From a virus, in the IMG/VR virus record IMGVR_UViG_3300024520_000280, positions 1 to 34,256 of that record: a stretch of 34,256 bases of DNA, one strand, 5' to 3'. Each line of letters opens with the position of its first letter. Within the stretch, counting starts at the first letter, position 1. Shown piece by piece: positions 6,909-15,444 of this stretch. A program made the translations under genes and the position numbers. The notes below the pieces were generated by a model. The model saw nothing but the letters and a program-made list of their open reading frames with translations. It was not told the origin of the DNA and made no database searches.

Positions 6909-7979
6909 TTACAATTTTACTTGACCTAATGCAAATTCATACGGTAATTTATAGTCTCTCTTAGTATAATGGTAATTAGCTTTTTTAATTATTTCTTTTA
7001 ACCGCGCTTGCCAATCAAGCATAGATTCATTACTCACAGGAAATGCATAGACATTATTATATCTATCAAGAACAATAAAATGAAATTTAATATTCCATTC
7101 TTTTAATGATTGTTCTTTTCCTAATTCTTTCTGTACAAAAGCAATAGCTAATTTTAAATAAATAGCTGCCTGCATCCAATATTTATAGTATTCAAGACTG
7201 CTTTCAAATTCATTTAAAGATTTACTTGTTGTTTTGACATCATTAATCCGAACTTCTTTATTTTCATAATCAATAACTAAATTATCAATAATACCTTTTA
7301 AACCAAAAGGTTGATCTTTAAGTTCCATTTCTAAAGGTAGTTCATTGTGTACTTCTAATAGTTCAAAGCTTGAATCTCCAAGAGAAAGTAATTCCATTAT
7401 TGATTTGTCATCTCTAACTGCATTTACTCCTTCAAGACATCTATCATAGGTTTCCTGATCCATGACATCTCTGTCACCAGAAGATTGCAAGTAGCTAAAA
7501 TAATCAAAACAAGATGTAGTAAGAATTTTTGCAAGTCTTTTTTCATCTCCGGTCTTGGCTCCTTCTTTAGTTAGATCTTTATCATTAGCTAGATTCTGAA
7601 AGGTATTATCCTCTACGAGCCAGCTAAGAATATGTTTACTGTAATCTTTTAGTTTGGTTGTTGGTTGGTCTGAATTGGTTTTCCATACTTTATACATAGC
7701 TTCTACAACTTTTTTACTAGTTGCAGTAGGTAAATTGCCAGGAGTTACTATAAATTGTTTATCAAACTTTTCTTGTTCAAGTAATAAGCAATGAATAGCT
7801 TTACCTTCAATAAAGTAGGATTCTAAAGCATCTTCTCTTTCATTTAATACATACCAATTATAAAATGATATTGGCGAATATAGTAATTTATTTAGAGAAG
7901 AATAGCTAAACTTAAAAGGTTTATTATAAAACTTTTCAACTAAATCTGATTTAGGTATTGTTATTTTATCTGTTATCAT
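6909..7979 (-). CDS. PD-(D/E)XK exonuclease (exonuclease VIII / YqaJ-like)
   Basis: 356 residues. FSYSSLNKLLYSPISFYNWY at the N-terminus matches the opening helix of RecB/PDDEXK-type phage nucleases, and the catalytic core is GIIDNL...INDVKTT (about 229-251; D232, D247, K249). QAAIYL near 270 is the usual following helix. Such enzymes resect double-stranded DNA for recombination or replication-coupled processing. Its ATG overlaps the upstream paralog stop by 4 bases. Together with the Sak4-like ATPase and SSB-like protein it would form a recombination set. Confidence 0.88.
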   Translation of the reverse strand: MITDKITIPKSDLVEKFYNKPFKFSYSSLNKLLYSPISFYNWYVLNEREDALESYFIEGKAIHCLLLEQEKFDKQFIVTPGNLPTATSKKVVEAMYKVWKTNSDQPTTKLKDYSKHILSWLVEDNTFQNLANDKDLTKEGAKTGDEKRLAKILTTSCFDYFSYLQSSGDRDVMDQETYDRCLEGVNAVRDDKSIMELLSLGDSSFELLEVHNELPLEMELKDQPFGLKGIIDNLVIDYENKEVRINDVKTTSKSLNEFESSLEYYKYWMQAAIYLKLAIAFVQKELGKEQSLKEWNIKFHFIVLDRYNNVYAFPVSNESMLDWQARLKEIIKKANYHYTKRDYKLPYEFALGQVKL

Positions 7980-9133
7980 ATTTCTGAATTTTCTAAATTT
8001 TCTTCTTTTTCTTCTACTTTTATTTCTGGATTAAAGTATTCTTTAACTTTATCTGATACTGTTAATGTATTGATTTTAAAATGGTTATTAAATAAAGGAG
8101 TATGATTACTAACTTCAACTTTTACTCTTTTTAATATATCTTTTACATCTTCTAATGTTAAAACATCTTTAGCCATTAAAACATCCATAATATTATCAAA
8201 ATTAATATATTTCCAATTTGGCAAGTCTAAAAATTTAAGTAAACTTTTAAAATTTACATGAGATGCTTCTTTTAAAGTTACTAATTTATAACTATAGGCT
8301 CTTAACAAGATTAATATAGAGTATAAAGAACTATTAACATTACAGTTAGCTATTATTTCTAAAGCTAACACCCAGTTTTTCCTATCTGTACTATCAAGCA
8401 TTACACTTAATTGATCTACCATTTTGTAATCTATTACAGCAGCATTTTCATTTATATGCTTTATAATTTCAGTTTCAAGATATATATTAGATGAAGATGC
8501 AATTTCTTCATATTTTTTATAATCTTCAGTTGAAATACATGTAATATGATTTGTATTTAGTTTATAACCTAAATCTATAAGACTTGATTTTACACCTTTT
8601 GGATCTAGTACTCCACTATATGGTGATGAACCTGTAAGCCAACTACCATTATAATTAAGATATGATGGTAAACAAACTTTTAAAGTAGGATTATCATTTA
8701 ATAATGTAACTAAATCTTTTAATTCACCATCTATGTTTTTATAATTTATTTCAATAAAAGTTTTTAATTCACTTGCTATTAACCAAGAGCTCCAAGTAGA
8801 GTCATGAGATTGTATATGAGCTTTTAAATTTATAAAATTTGCATTAGCTTTTTCTTGCTTAGTTGTAATACTTATATTTTTAGCTTTACCCCAGTCTCTA
8901 ACTTTATATCTAGGTACATTACATTTTTTATGAAAATATAATTTATCTTTTGCGTTAGGTGTGTATACATTAACACTTAGTAAACTATTACAATTGTATA
9001 TAAATTGCCAATTATGTTCTAAGTGTTTTATTTTTTTAGGATTAATAGAATAATCAGTACCATAATCTTCTGGAGTTGGTAAATCATCTATTCTTATTAT
9101 ATCTCTAAACTGATTCAATAATTTGCTTATCAT
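7976..9133 (-). CDS. Uncharacterised protein, paralog B of the AAA/VWA-linked family
   Basis: 385 residues. Two blocks match the upstream neighbour at the same positions: DKLYFHKKCNVPRYKVRDW (about 63-81, shared core PRxKVRD) and MLDSTDRKNWVLALEIIANC (245-264) followed by helix LYSILILLRAY. The second block also occurs in the 148-aa gene at 12816. C-terminal residues are Glu/Lys-rich (KVEEKEENLENSEI). No catalytic motif is visible; the second block looks like helical repeats. It overlaps paralog A by 29 bases. Given the adjacency it may be a partner or target of the AAA/VWA proteins (inference). Confidence 0.8.
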   Translation of the reverse strand: MISKLLNQFRDIIRIDDLPTPEDYGTDYSINPKKIKHLEHNWQFIYNCNSLLSVNVYTPNAKDKLYFHKKCNVPRYKVRDWGKAKNISITTKQEKANANFINLKAHIQSHDSTWSSWLIASELKTFIEINYKNIDGELKDLVTLLNDNPTLKVCLPSYLNYNGSWLTGSSPYSGVLDPKGVKSSLIDLGYKLNTNHITCISTEDYKKYEEIASSSNIYLETEIIKHINENAAVIDYKMVDQLSVMLDSTDRKNWVLALEIIANCNVNSSLYSILILLRAYSYKLVTLKEASHVNFKSLLKFLDLPNWKYINFDNIMDVLMAKDVLTLEDVKDILKRVKVEVSNHTPLFNNHFKINTLTVSDKVKEYFNPEIKVEEKEENLENSEI

Positions 9134-10265
9134 TTTCTTCTTGTTTTAAATAGTTAACCCATACTTCATTTAAAGTATAACATATGTTCATACAATCTAT
9201 ACCTTCAGCTTTAACTAAATTATAAAAACCTGAACTTTGATTTCTAATTTCTACTTCATAAATTTCAGGTAATAATTTTTTAAATATTTCAATATTTAAA
9301 TATTCATTATTATCAGCCCAGTTTACATAATCATCAGGACCATATAAATTATTTAATGTATTCCAATCACTTACTTCTAAAAAGTATTTAACATTTTTAT
9401 CATGTCTTCTGCTTGTTAAAGCCCAATTATGTTCGTTAACAAGTTTCCATATATGATATTTAGAATAAGGATTATTATCAATTTTAGCATGTACTAATAT
9501 TTCAACACCTAATTCTATGTTTGTATCATCACTACTACGTAGCATTGAATCTATACTTCTATAAACTTCAGGATCACTTAATTTTAAATCTGAATGAGCA
9601 TGTTTAGTAAAATAATCTTGATTTATAATAGGAAGCTTCTTAGATAGTGCTTTATACAAAACCTTTAATGTTAAAGGATATATAAAATAAAGATCTTTAT
9701 TAGAATAATCTACAACACTATGATAAGCTATATTGCAGTTAGCTTTTTCACTTATAATACATGAGATATTAGGTATATCTAAGTTAGAGGTATCACCTGC
9801 TGCATAATACTTTACATCTTCTATAAACCTGTCAACACTATCATCATCATTAGCAGCATGTTTATCTACATATCTGTAATCAGATGTTTTAAACATCATT
9901 GAAGCTATTTTAGCTTGTTGAACCATGTTTGCATCTTCAATGTTATTATTACCAGCTATAACAGTTGCTTTATCTATATCACTTGTTAAATAAGCACCAA
10001 TACTTCTTAAGTATTCTTTTATTCTTGGTCTTGGTAAATTATTTCCAGGTAAAATATATACTCTATCTTTCTTTTTAATAGTTGTATCATCTCTACCTTC
10101 TAATACTTTCTGAATTTTATCATAAGTATCTTCATCAGTTTCAAAAAGACTACCTAATTGTAGTCCTTTTGATTCTGAATAATATAAGTAATTGCTAAAC
10201 TCACACGTAAATGTAAGTTTAGCAAGTTCTTCTTTTTCTATTTTTATAAAAGGGTTATAAGACAT
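9105..10265 (-). CDS. Uncharacterised protein, paralog A of the AAA/VWA-linked family
   Basis: 386 residues, nearly the same length as paralog B. Shared block 1: KDRVYILPGNNLPRPRIKEYL (about 66-86), followed by a TSDIDKATVIAG strand that recalls a BRCT-like or Rossmann-like domain. Shared block 2: MLRSSDDTNIELGVEILVHA (241-260). Shared later segment: KYFLEVSDWNTLNN (compare LLKFLDLPNWKYIN in B). It begins 4 bases after the AAA ATPase gene stop, so is almost certainly co-expressed with it. Function unknown. Confidence 0.8.
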   Translation of the reverse strand: MSYNPFIKIEKEELAKLTFTCEFSNYLYYSESKGLQLGSLFETDEDTYDKIQKVLEGRDDTTIKKKDRVYILPGNNLPRPRIKEYLRSIGAYLTSDIDKATVIAGNNNIEDANMVQQAKIASMMFKTSDYRYVDKHAANDDDSVDRFIEDVKYYAAGDTSNLDIPNISCIISEKANCNIAYHSVVDYSNKDLYFIYPLTLKVLYKALSKKLPIINQDYFTKHAHSDLKLSDPEVYRSIDSMLRSSDDTNIELGVEILVHAKIDNNPYSKYHIWKLVNEHNWALTSRRHDKNVKYFLEVSDWNTLNNLYGPDDYVNWADNNEYLNIEIFKKLLPEIYEVEIRNQSSGFYNLVKAEGIDCMNICYTLNEVWVNYLKQEENDKQIIESV

Positions 10266-10269
10266 ATTC

Positions 10270-11469
10270 TTATTTTGTTACCATTTTTACTACTTCAGGA
10301 TTCATCATTAGTTTCTGAAATTTTTGCTTATTACCATTAAGTATTTCTCTAATAGCATAATACTTTAAGTCATTTGCAAATATTTCTTCTGTAGACAACA
10401 TAACAATCCTTTTAATTATTTTGTCTGTTACAGAATTATCTTCTGCATATACTAAAGCATAATTAGCAAGTCTTGTACATAGTACACTTGCAATATCAGC
10501 TCTATAGTTTTGATCAATACCTATTGTTGATTTTAATGCATTAACAACATGTTCATCAGAATCATGTGTAAGCATAACTTTAGGCGTAACTAGTTTATCT
10601 AATTTATTATGAATAAATTGAGTAAACATAGTTGAAAATTCAGGTCCTACTGATCCTTCTCCTATCATTTGAATTAATGGTAAGTTAGCTTCAAATGAAT
10701 CAAATGAGCTAATTGCATTAAAGAATGTAGTAATAGATCTTGCATTAGTTTCTTGCGTTACTAATTCTGGATTCATTAATAGAAAGTTAATACATCTACC
10801 ATCAATATTAGATGCTTCAGCCCACATTGCCCATGTTTCTGCATCAAATTTTAGATTAGCACTAATGAATCTAGTTCTTTGTGCTGAATCTATTGATTGC
10901 ACTAAGTAGTCACCGTTGTCAGGATTAGCTGTTAAGATAATATGCCAGTCTTTAGGTAATTTCCAAGAAATATATTCTTGTCTATCAACTAATTCCATTA
11001 CAGCTTGAATAAATCTAACATCAGCTCTGTTCCAATCATCTAACAATAAGATACCACCACCTGTCTTATCTGAAATCCATTCTGGTGGACAGTAAGACAT
11101 TTGTGATTTCCCGGTTGCTTGATAACCTTTTCCTCTAGCATCTTCTATTACATGCTCATCTATCCACTTTTTGTTCCAATTTGCAGGTTCTCCTTCTTTT
11201 GCTATGTTTTTAGCCATTTGGAATTGTCTAATAGGAAATCCTACTAAATCACCAAGTTCTTCAATTTGAGCTAAATTTAATTTCACAAAATTTACTCCCA
11301 TTTCATCAGCTAATTGTAAAACAGTAGAGGTCTTACCAATACCTGATTCTCCAATTACTTCTGTTGATACCATACCCTTACCATTTTCTTGTAAGTGTCT
11401 GTTATTTGTAATAATATGTGTTAAGAAATCTTTTAACTCATTTGTGTTTAATGATACTTGATTAGTCAT
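10270..11469 (-). CDS. MoxR-type AAA+ ATPase
   Basis: 399 residues. Walker A GESGIGKT (40-47), Walker B LLLDDW (141-146) with NRAD following, sensor 1 TANPDN (180-185) and the arginine-finger-like DSAQRTRF (194-201). The order and the LDDWNRA form match the AAA_5/MoxR group, whose members remodel protein complexes and usually pair with a VWA-domain partner, which here is the immediately upstream gene (28-base gap). It probably acts with that VWA/metallopeptidase-like protein. The phage target is unknown. Confidence 0.92.
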   Translation of the reverse strand: MTNQVSLNTNELKDFLTHIITNNRHLQENGKGMVSTEVIGESGIGKTSTVLQLADEMGVNFVKLNLAQIEELGDLVGFPIRQFQMAKNIAKEGEPANWNKKWIDEHVIEDARGKGYQATGKSQMSYCPPEWISDKTGGGILLLDDWNRADVRFIQAVMELVDRQEYISWKLPKDWHIILTANPDNGDYLVQSIDSAQRTRFISANLKFDAETWAMWAEASNIDGRCINFLLMNPELVTQETNARSITTFFNAISSFDSFEANLPLIQMIGEGSVGPEFSTMFTQFIHNKLDKLVTPKVMLTHDSDEHVVNALKSTIGIDQNYRADIASVLCTRLANYALVYAEDNSVTDKIIKRIVMLSTEEIFANDLKYYAIREILNGNKQKFQKLMMNPEVVKMVTK

Positions 11470-11497
11470 TTTTTTTTAGTTTTTTTTGATTAGTAAA

Positions 11498-12823
11498 TTA
11501 ATTAAGTTTAATAGTTGCACCAGGTAAATGATCAGTCTCTGAAGAAGAGGTTGATAATACCCATAAGGTTCTACCTTTAGGTAATGGATCTGGAGCTGGT
11601 GCTTCTCCATCCGTTAAGTATACAAAGCAAGAGAAATCTCTGCTGTGTTCATTAAAATAATCTACAACTGGTTGGAAGCTAGTACCTCCTCTACCATGTA
11701 CTTTTATTTGACCATCTTCTGGCTTTTTATACTTAGCTATATTGCTAATTGATGTATCACACTGTACTACAGTTACGTCAGCTCCTGTTTTATGCATGTG
11801 ATGTATTTCATTAAAGAATTCTACTAGTTCATCATTAGAAACTGACCCTGATGTATCAACACCTACTAGAATATGCTTTTTTTGCTTTATTCTTAGACCT
11901 GGATTACCGGGATATCTTCTACTTTCTTTTCTTCTAGTCTTCTTAGTGTAGGTTTTAATAGAACCTCCAGTAAACATTCTTAAGTAACCTTTCCAATCAA
12001 ATAGCGCTGGTTCTTCTTCAAAAAGACCTGCTATATAGTTTGCTAATTCTCCAGGAACAATTCCTCTACTTTTTTGAACTTGATTTGAGATTTCTTTTAG
12101 TTGGTAATCAACTTGTTTCTCAATCATCTTCTTCTCAGCTTCTGTTAAGTCATCAAATTCATTCCAAGTACTATGTTCCCATGGAGCTTCTCTAGGATCT
12201 GCATCTGGACCTTGAGCAGGACCTAATAAGTCATTAAGATTACTACAACTACTTCTTCCTGTTTGGTCTACAGTATCTATTAATTTATTATAATAATAAT
12301 CTGTACCAGCTTTAGCATCTAAATTTAACTCATCAAAGTCTTCTAAGAAAATAGCTCTCATAGGTACTTTAGTAAGTTCTTTACGTGCCTCATCTTTATC
12401 TATTTCTTTAGCTTCTAATTTTCTTTTAACTTCATCAATAAAGATTTTAGTTTCAGCTTCATAAGTTGCTTTATCTGGATAATTACCTCCTGGTAAATAA
12501 GCTCTATCTATATACTGATTTATTTCTAAATCTGCGGCTATATTAAATAACCTGTGATCTTTATACTTATCTCTAAGAGATAAATGGTGAAATGCAATGT
12601 GTAGTAATTCATGTTTAAGTATACCTATTCTGTACTCAGAAGATAGATTTGCCCAAAAGTCTGGATTAATAGCTAACTGCTGATTAATTCCGTGTTTACT
12701 TACACCTGCTGTATCAAGATCTTTTCTCCATACTTTGTTTAACATAATGAGAAAAAGTCCATAAAAAGGCTCTTTCAACATTAATTCTTTAGTTGCTCTT
12801 GAGAGCGTTTCTGAATTATTCAT
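11498..12823 (-). CDS. VWA-domain protein with metallopeptidase-like N-terminus (DUF2201 type)
   Basis: 441 residues. The N-terminal domain has KHELLHIAFHH (70-80, an HExxH-like zinc motif written HELLH) and NIAADLEINQYI, typical of putative metallopeptidases of the DUF2201 group. The C-terminal VWA domain opens VGVDTSGSVSN (320-330), a complete DxSxS MIDAS metal site, with a GGTSFQPV and YLTDGEA later. It pairs with the following MoxR-type ATPase, as this architecture does in bacteria. Glu in HELLH is present, so peptidase activity is possible but unproven. It overlaps the upstream 148-aa gene by 8 bases. Confidence 0.92.
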   Translation of the reverse strand: MNNSETLSRATKELMLKEPFYGLFLIMLNKVWRKDLDTAGVSKHGINQQLAINPDFWANLSSEYRIGILKHELLHIAFHHLSLRDKYKDHRLFNIAADLEINQYIDRAYLPGGNYPDKATYEAETKIFIDEVKRKLEAKEIDKDEARKELTKVPMRAIFLEDFDELNLDAKAGTDYYYNKLIDTVDQTGRSSCSNLNDLLGPAQGPDADPREAPWEHSTWNEFDDLTEAEKKMIEKQVDYQLKEISNQVQKSRGIVPGELANYIAGLFEEEPALFDWKGYLRMFTGGSIKTYTKKTRRKESRRYPGNPGLRIKQKKHILVGVDTSGSVSNDELVEFFNEIHHMHKTGADVTVVQCDTSISNIAKYKKPEDGQIKVHGRGGTSFQPVVDYFNEHSRDFSCFVYLTDGEAPAPDPLPKGRTLWVLSTSSSETDHLPGATIKLN

Positions 12824-13262
12824 TTATTTTTTGTTTAATTTCAATATCTAAATACTCTAAGAAAGTAAATCCATACTGGGTTAATAATTCTAGTAATTCA
12901 TTTTTAAATATATTAAGTAAAAATTCTATTTCACTTTTATTTTCTTTTGTTTCAGACCTTTCTACAGCTCTTTCATATATATTTCTAAAAGATATTTTTA
13001 AATCTATTATAGATTTATTTTTACAATAATCTTCAAGTTTAAGATATAGAGCATTAGCTTCAGTTTTTATTGTATACATGTTTACATTATTTTCATTAAG
13101 TTGTTTTAACATACATAATAAAAATATTTCTGATTCTTCATAGTTTACATTTTCCAATACTGAAAACCCTACTACTTTTGATCCTCCATCTTCTGAAGTA
13201 ATCATATTATATACTGAGTTATAATTATCCTTATTTAATATACTTAGTTTTTCTGCTATCAT
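12816..13262 (-). CDS. Small protein sharing a motif with the AAA/VWA-linked paralogs
   Basis: 148 residues, mostly helical and charged. Residues 20-54 (MITSEDGGSKVVGFSVLENV... LLCMLKQ) align with the second shared block of the 385- and 386-aa paralogs: MxxSxD, variable G/N, then (A/G)xExxxN and a hydrophobic helix. It therefore looks like a stand-alone version of that helical domain. It lies directly before the VWA gene, overlapping it by 8 bases, so the three related proteins bracket the AAA/VWA pair. Similarity was judged by eye. Confidence 0.75.
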   Translation of the reverse strand: MIAEKLSILNKDNYNSVYNMITSEDGGSKVVGFSVLENVNYEESEIFLLCMLKQLNENNVNMYTIKTEANALYLKLEDYCKNKSIIDLKISFRNIYERAVERSETKENKSEIEFLLNIFKNELLELLTQYGFTFLEYLDIEIKQKINE

Positions 13263-13606
13263 TTTTTAATATTTAAAGTTTTTAACATCCATTTTGGTTT
13301 AATTTCTGCATTAAAGCCTTCTAACCATTCTTTTGCACTTGGTATATAACCATTGCAATCTTCTTTTACATGTTGTTCTCCAATGTATCTAACAAATACT
13401 TTCTTATCATCTGAATTACGAATATATATTCCAAAAATCTTTTCAGCTTCAAATATACCTTCTGAATGATGTCTAAAGCATCTATGCATACTATGTCCAA
13501 CCCAACTTTTAGTAGCATCAAGCCACTCATGTACTTCTAAATAATCTTCTGGCTGACCACCCCACTTTCTACAAGATGATTCTGCATGTTCATAAGGATG
13601 TGCCAT
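13259..13606 (-). CDS. Conserved phage hypothetical protein, His/Cys-rich (DUF6915-like)
   Basis: 115 residues starting MAHPYEHAESSCRKWGGQPEDYLEVHEWLDATK. The body has HSMHRCFRHHSEGIFEAEKIFG and VRYIGEQHVKEDCNGYIPSAKEWL. I recognise this pattern (HP.EHA.SS.RK.GG..EDY..IH.W.D..K) as a conserved phage and bacterial family of unknown function. The His and Cys cluster suggests a metal site. Its start shares one base with the preceding stop, and its stop overlaps the next start by 4. Confidence 0.85.
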   Translation of the reverse strand: MAHPYEHAESSCRKWGGQPEDYLEVHEWLDATKSWVGHSMHRCFRHHSEGIFEAEKIFGIYIRNSDDKKVFVRYIGEQHVKEDCNGYIPSAKEWLEGFNAEIKPKWMLKTLNIKK

Positions 13607-14007
13607 TATTTTGTAAGTTTTTTGTCATAAGTATAGTTTATAGTTTTTTCTACTCTAACATCAATATCTAAATTATATTGATTACTATTTAAATCTATAA
13701 TACATTTACCAAAACCACCTTCATTATTCCACCAATCATCTTCAGATGATGAAATTTTATCAAATTCATCAGAAACAAATGCTTGTAATTCATCTGATAG
13801 GTCTAACTCTGTTATATCTATACCAGTATCAAGATTCCAAACATTATTTTCTTCAAGTTTTTCTAAACTGTTACTTGCTCTTATTTGTTCTATGTAACCT
13901 GAATCACCAGCTCCATTAAAATAAGCTCCTAGATATCTATATCCTAGGTCTTTTATACGCATAGCAACTGTAGCCCATGTTAGAGCTTTTTCTTTATTTT
14001 TATTCAT
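13606..14007 (-). CDS. Conserved hypothetical protein (DUF6878-like)
   Basis: 133 residues. The segment YRYLGAYFNGAGDSGYIEQI (about 24-43) with its GAGDSG turn, followed by acidic helices and a DWWNNEGGFGKCIIDLNSNQYNLDIDVRVE C-terminus, resembles a phage family whose hallmark is a YxGxGDSGxI element and a WxNxGG beta sheet. The function is not known to me. It sits tightly between the GIY-YIG nuclease (7-base gap) and the DUF6915-like gene. Confidence 0.8.
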   Translation of the reverse strand: MNKNKEKALTWATVAMRIKDLGYRYLGAYFNGAGDSGYIEQIRASNSLEKLEENNVWNLDTGIDITELDLSDELQAFVSDEFDKISSSEDDWWNNEGGFGKCIIDLNSNQYNLDIDVRVEKTINYTYDKKLTK

Positions 14008-14014
14008 AATTAAG

Positions 14015-14452
14015 TTATTTACAGCCTTCCATGTCTTTTCTATAGTACTTTCCTAGAATGTTTCCATTATAAGAATCTATCTTAAGAACATCAGCTTTAA
14101 TTTGATATGATATCTCCGTGTAATTCATATATTTTTTTGAACAACAATATTCAAGAATGGATTTATGAAATGCTTTTTCACCAAGTTCTTGTATATCTTC
14201 ATTCAACTCTTTACAGGAACCTGTATAACTTTTCCAATTAGATTCCTTAACTACTATTTTAAATCTTTTTCTTGTCTTAGTTTTTTCTTTTTCTCTTTTA
14301 CTTATTCTTGTTTTTCTTTTAGATATTATAACTTTTCTTCCTATATAAAATTTACCAGTTTTCAAGTTGGTAATTTTATATACAAAACCGATAGTATCTT
14401 TAGGCATTTGTTTTACTTCATGTATAGCTTTACCATTATATGTCCAAATCAT
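14015..14452 (-). CDS. GIY-YIG-type nuclease domain protein
   Basis: 145 residues. GFVYKITNLKTGKFYIGRK (22-40) gives the paired GIY-like (FVY) and YIG motifs of this endonuclease superfamily, followed by a very basic region (KRKTRISKREKEKTKTRKR) for DNA contact, WKSYTGSC, and a C-terminal SYNGNILGKYYR. An IEYC-like stretch and YTEISYQIKADVL supply acidic residues. It resembles T4 Seg-type stand-alone nucleases more than an intron endonuclease. Overlaps the primase stop by 4 bases. It may process replication intermediates or be a homing-type element. Confidence 0.78.
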   Translation of the reverse strand: MIWTYNGKAIHEVKQMPKDTIGFVYKITNLKTGKFYIGRKVIISKRKTRISKREKEKTKTRKRFKIVVKESNWKSYTGSCKELNEDIQELGEKAFHKSILEYCCSKKYMNYTEISYQIKADVLKIDSYNGNILGKYYRKDMEGCK

Positions 14453-15396
14453 GTATTAGGAATTAATGTTTTTAAAATCATTTTTGTAGCATCTTTTCCA
14501 AAATCTTTTATTGAATCAGCTACATCTTTAGCTAAGTTTAAGTATAAACCCTGAATACCATAGTTATTTTTATATTTTTCCATGGCCTTATGACCAGCTT
14601 CATCATTATCAAATAATGTATATAAATTATCATACTTAAGCATATATTCAGCTAAGTTAGATCTAGGTATCATTGTATTTTCACTATTTGGAGCTACAAA
14701 TTCTATATTCAAGTTTAATTCCATTAATGCTAAACCATCTTTCATTGATGAGCATAAAATAAGAGTATCTGATTTATAAGTTAATTGATCACTACCTTGT
14801 ATAAAACCTTTTACATTTATAAACTTTAAAGATTTAGCTTTAGGTCTATAAACTTTTGATAAGTCACCATTTGCTTTAAAATAACCATACATATATTGAC
14901 CTTTAAGTTTAGATTCAATTATATTACCATCTACATTTTTAGACATTATTACTAAATCAAGCGGGAATATATTGTATTCTTCTAAAGATTTAGAACTTAC
15001 ACCAAACTGTGTCCAGTATTTCTGATCAAGTACATTCCATTTTCTTTTAATATGAGATGTTACTTTAAACTTTGATTCTTGTTTTAATATAGTCTGTTCA
15101 TATGGAGCCTGGTTTACTTTACTAAAATCAGTTGTAAGCTTATCTACAGCTTCTGAGTAATCTAATTGAAATAACCTTTGTACAAGCTGTGTTGAGTCAC
15201 CAGCATATCCTGTTGAAAAATCTTTAAAAAGATATTCATCATTTTTATAATAAATGCACATTGATGGTGTTCTTTCTGTTGGTTTAAATAAAGACTTGAT
15301 TTTTAAATCTTGACCATGTAATTTTTCATTTAAATTACAATAATGTTCAAAAACCCAAGTATTAGGTATTTTATTAGTGTTTATTATTCTTATCAT
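14449..15396 (-). CDS. DnaG-type primase with Toprim domain, zinc finger lost
   Basis: 315 residues. The N-terminal part keeps the shape of a CHC2 primase domain (FKPTERTPSMCIYYKNDEYLFKDF, then GYAGDSTQLVQRL) but not its Cys/His ligand set. The Toprim domain is seen in TLILCSSMKDGLALMEL and the DxD motif LFDNDEAG. Where canonical Toprim proteins have a catalytic Glu (xEGxxD), this one reads SSMKDG, an oddity shared in my memory with some phage primases. It would make RNA primers for the family B polymerase, working with the DnaB-type helicase encoded upstream. Confidence 0.85.
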   Translation of the reverse strand: MIRIINTNKIPNTWVFEHYCNLNEKLHGQDLKIKSLFKPTERTPSMCIYYKNDEYLFKDFSTGYAGDSTQLVQRLFQLDYSEAVDKLTTDFSKVNQAPYEQTILKQESKFKVTSHIKRKWNVLDQKYWTQFGVSSKSLEEYNIFPLDLVIMSKNVDGNIIESKLKGQYMYGYFKANGDLSKVYRPKAKSLKFINVKGFIQGSDQLTYKSDTLILCSSMKDGLALMELNLNIEFVAPNSENTMIPRSNLAEYMLKYDNLYTLFDNDEAGHKAMEKYKNNYGIQGLYLNLAKDVADSIKDFGKDATKMILKTLIPNT

Positions 15397-15410
15397 AACT
15401 GAGGTATTAA

Positions 15411-15439
15411 AAAGGGAGAGCTTTATAAACCCTCCCTTT
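15411..15439 (-). terminator. Rho-independent terminator after the SSB-like gene
   Basis: An 8-bp perfect stem (AAAGGGAG 15411-15418 with CTCCCTTT 15432-15439) followed by TT on the minus strand, 5 bases past the SSB-like stop. It lies 15 bases ahead of the primase start, so it probably lowers primase relative to SSB. Confidence 0.82.
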
Positions 15440-15444
15440 AATTA

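Noticed and set aside
14165-14554. Plus-strand ORF of 129 codons, very Phe/Ser-rich
   Set aside because: Antisense to the GIY-YIG and primase genes; the Phe runs mirror Lys/Glu codons of the GIY-YIG gene.
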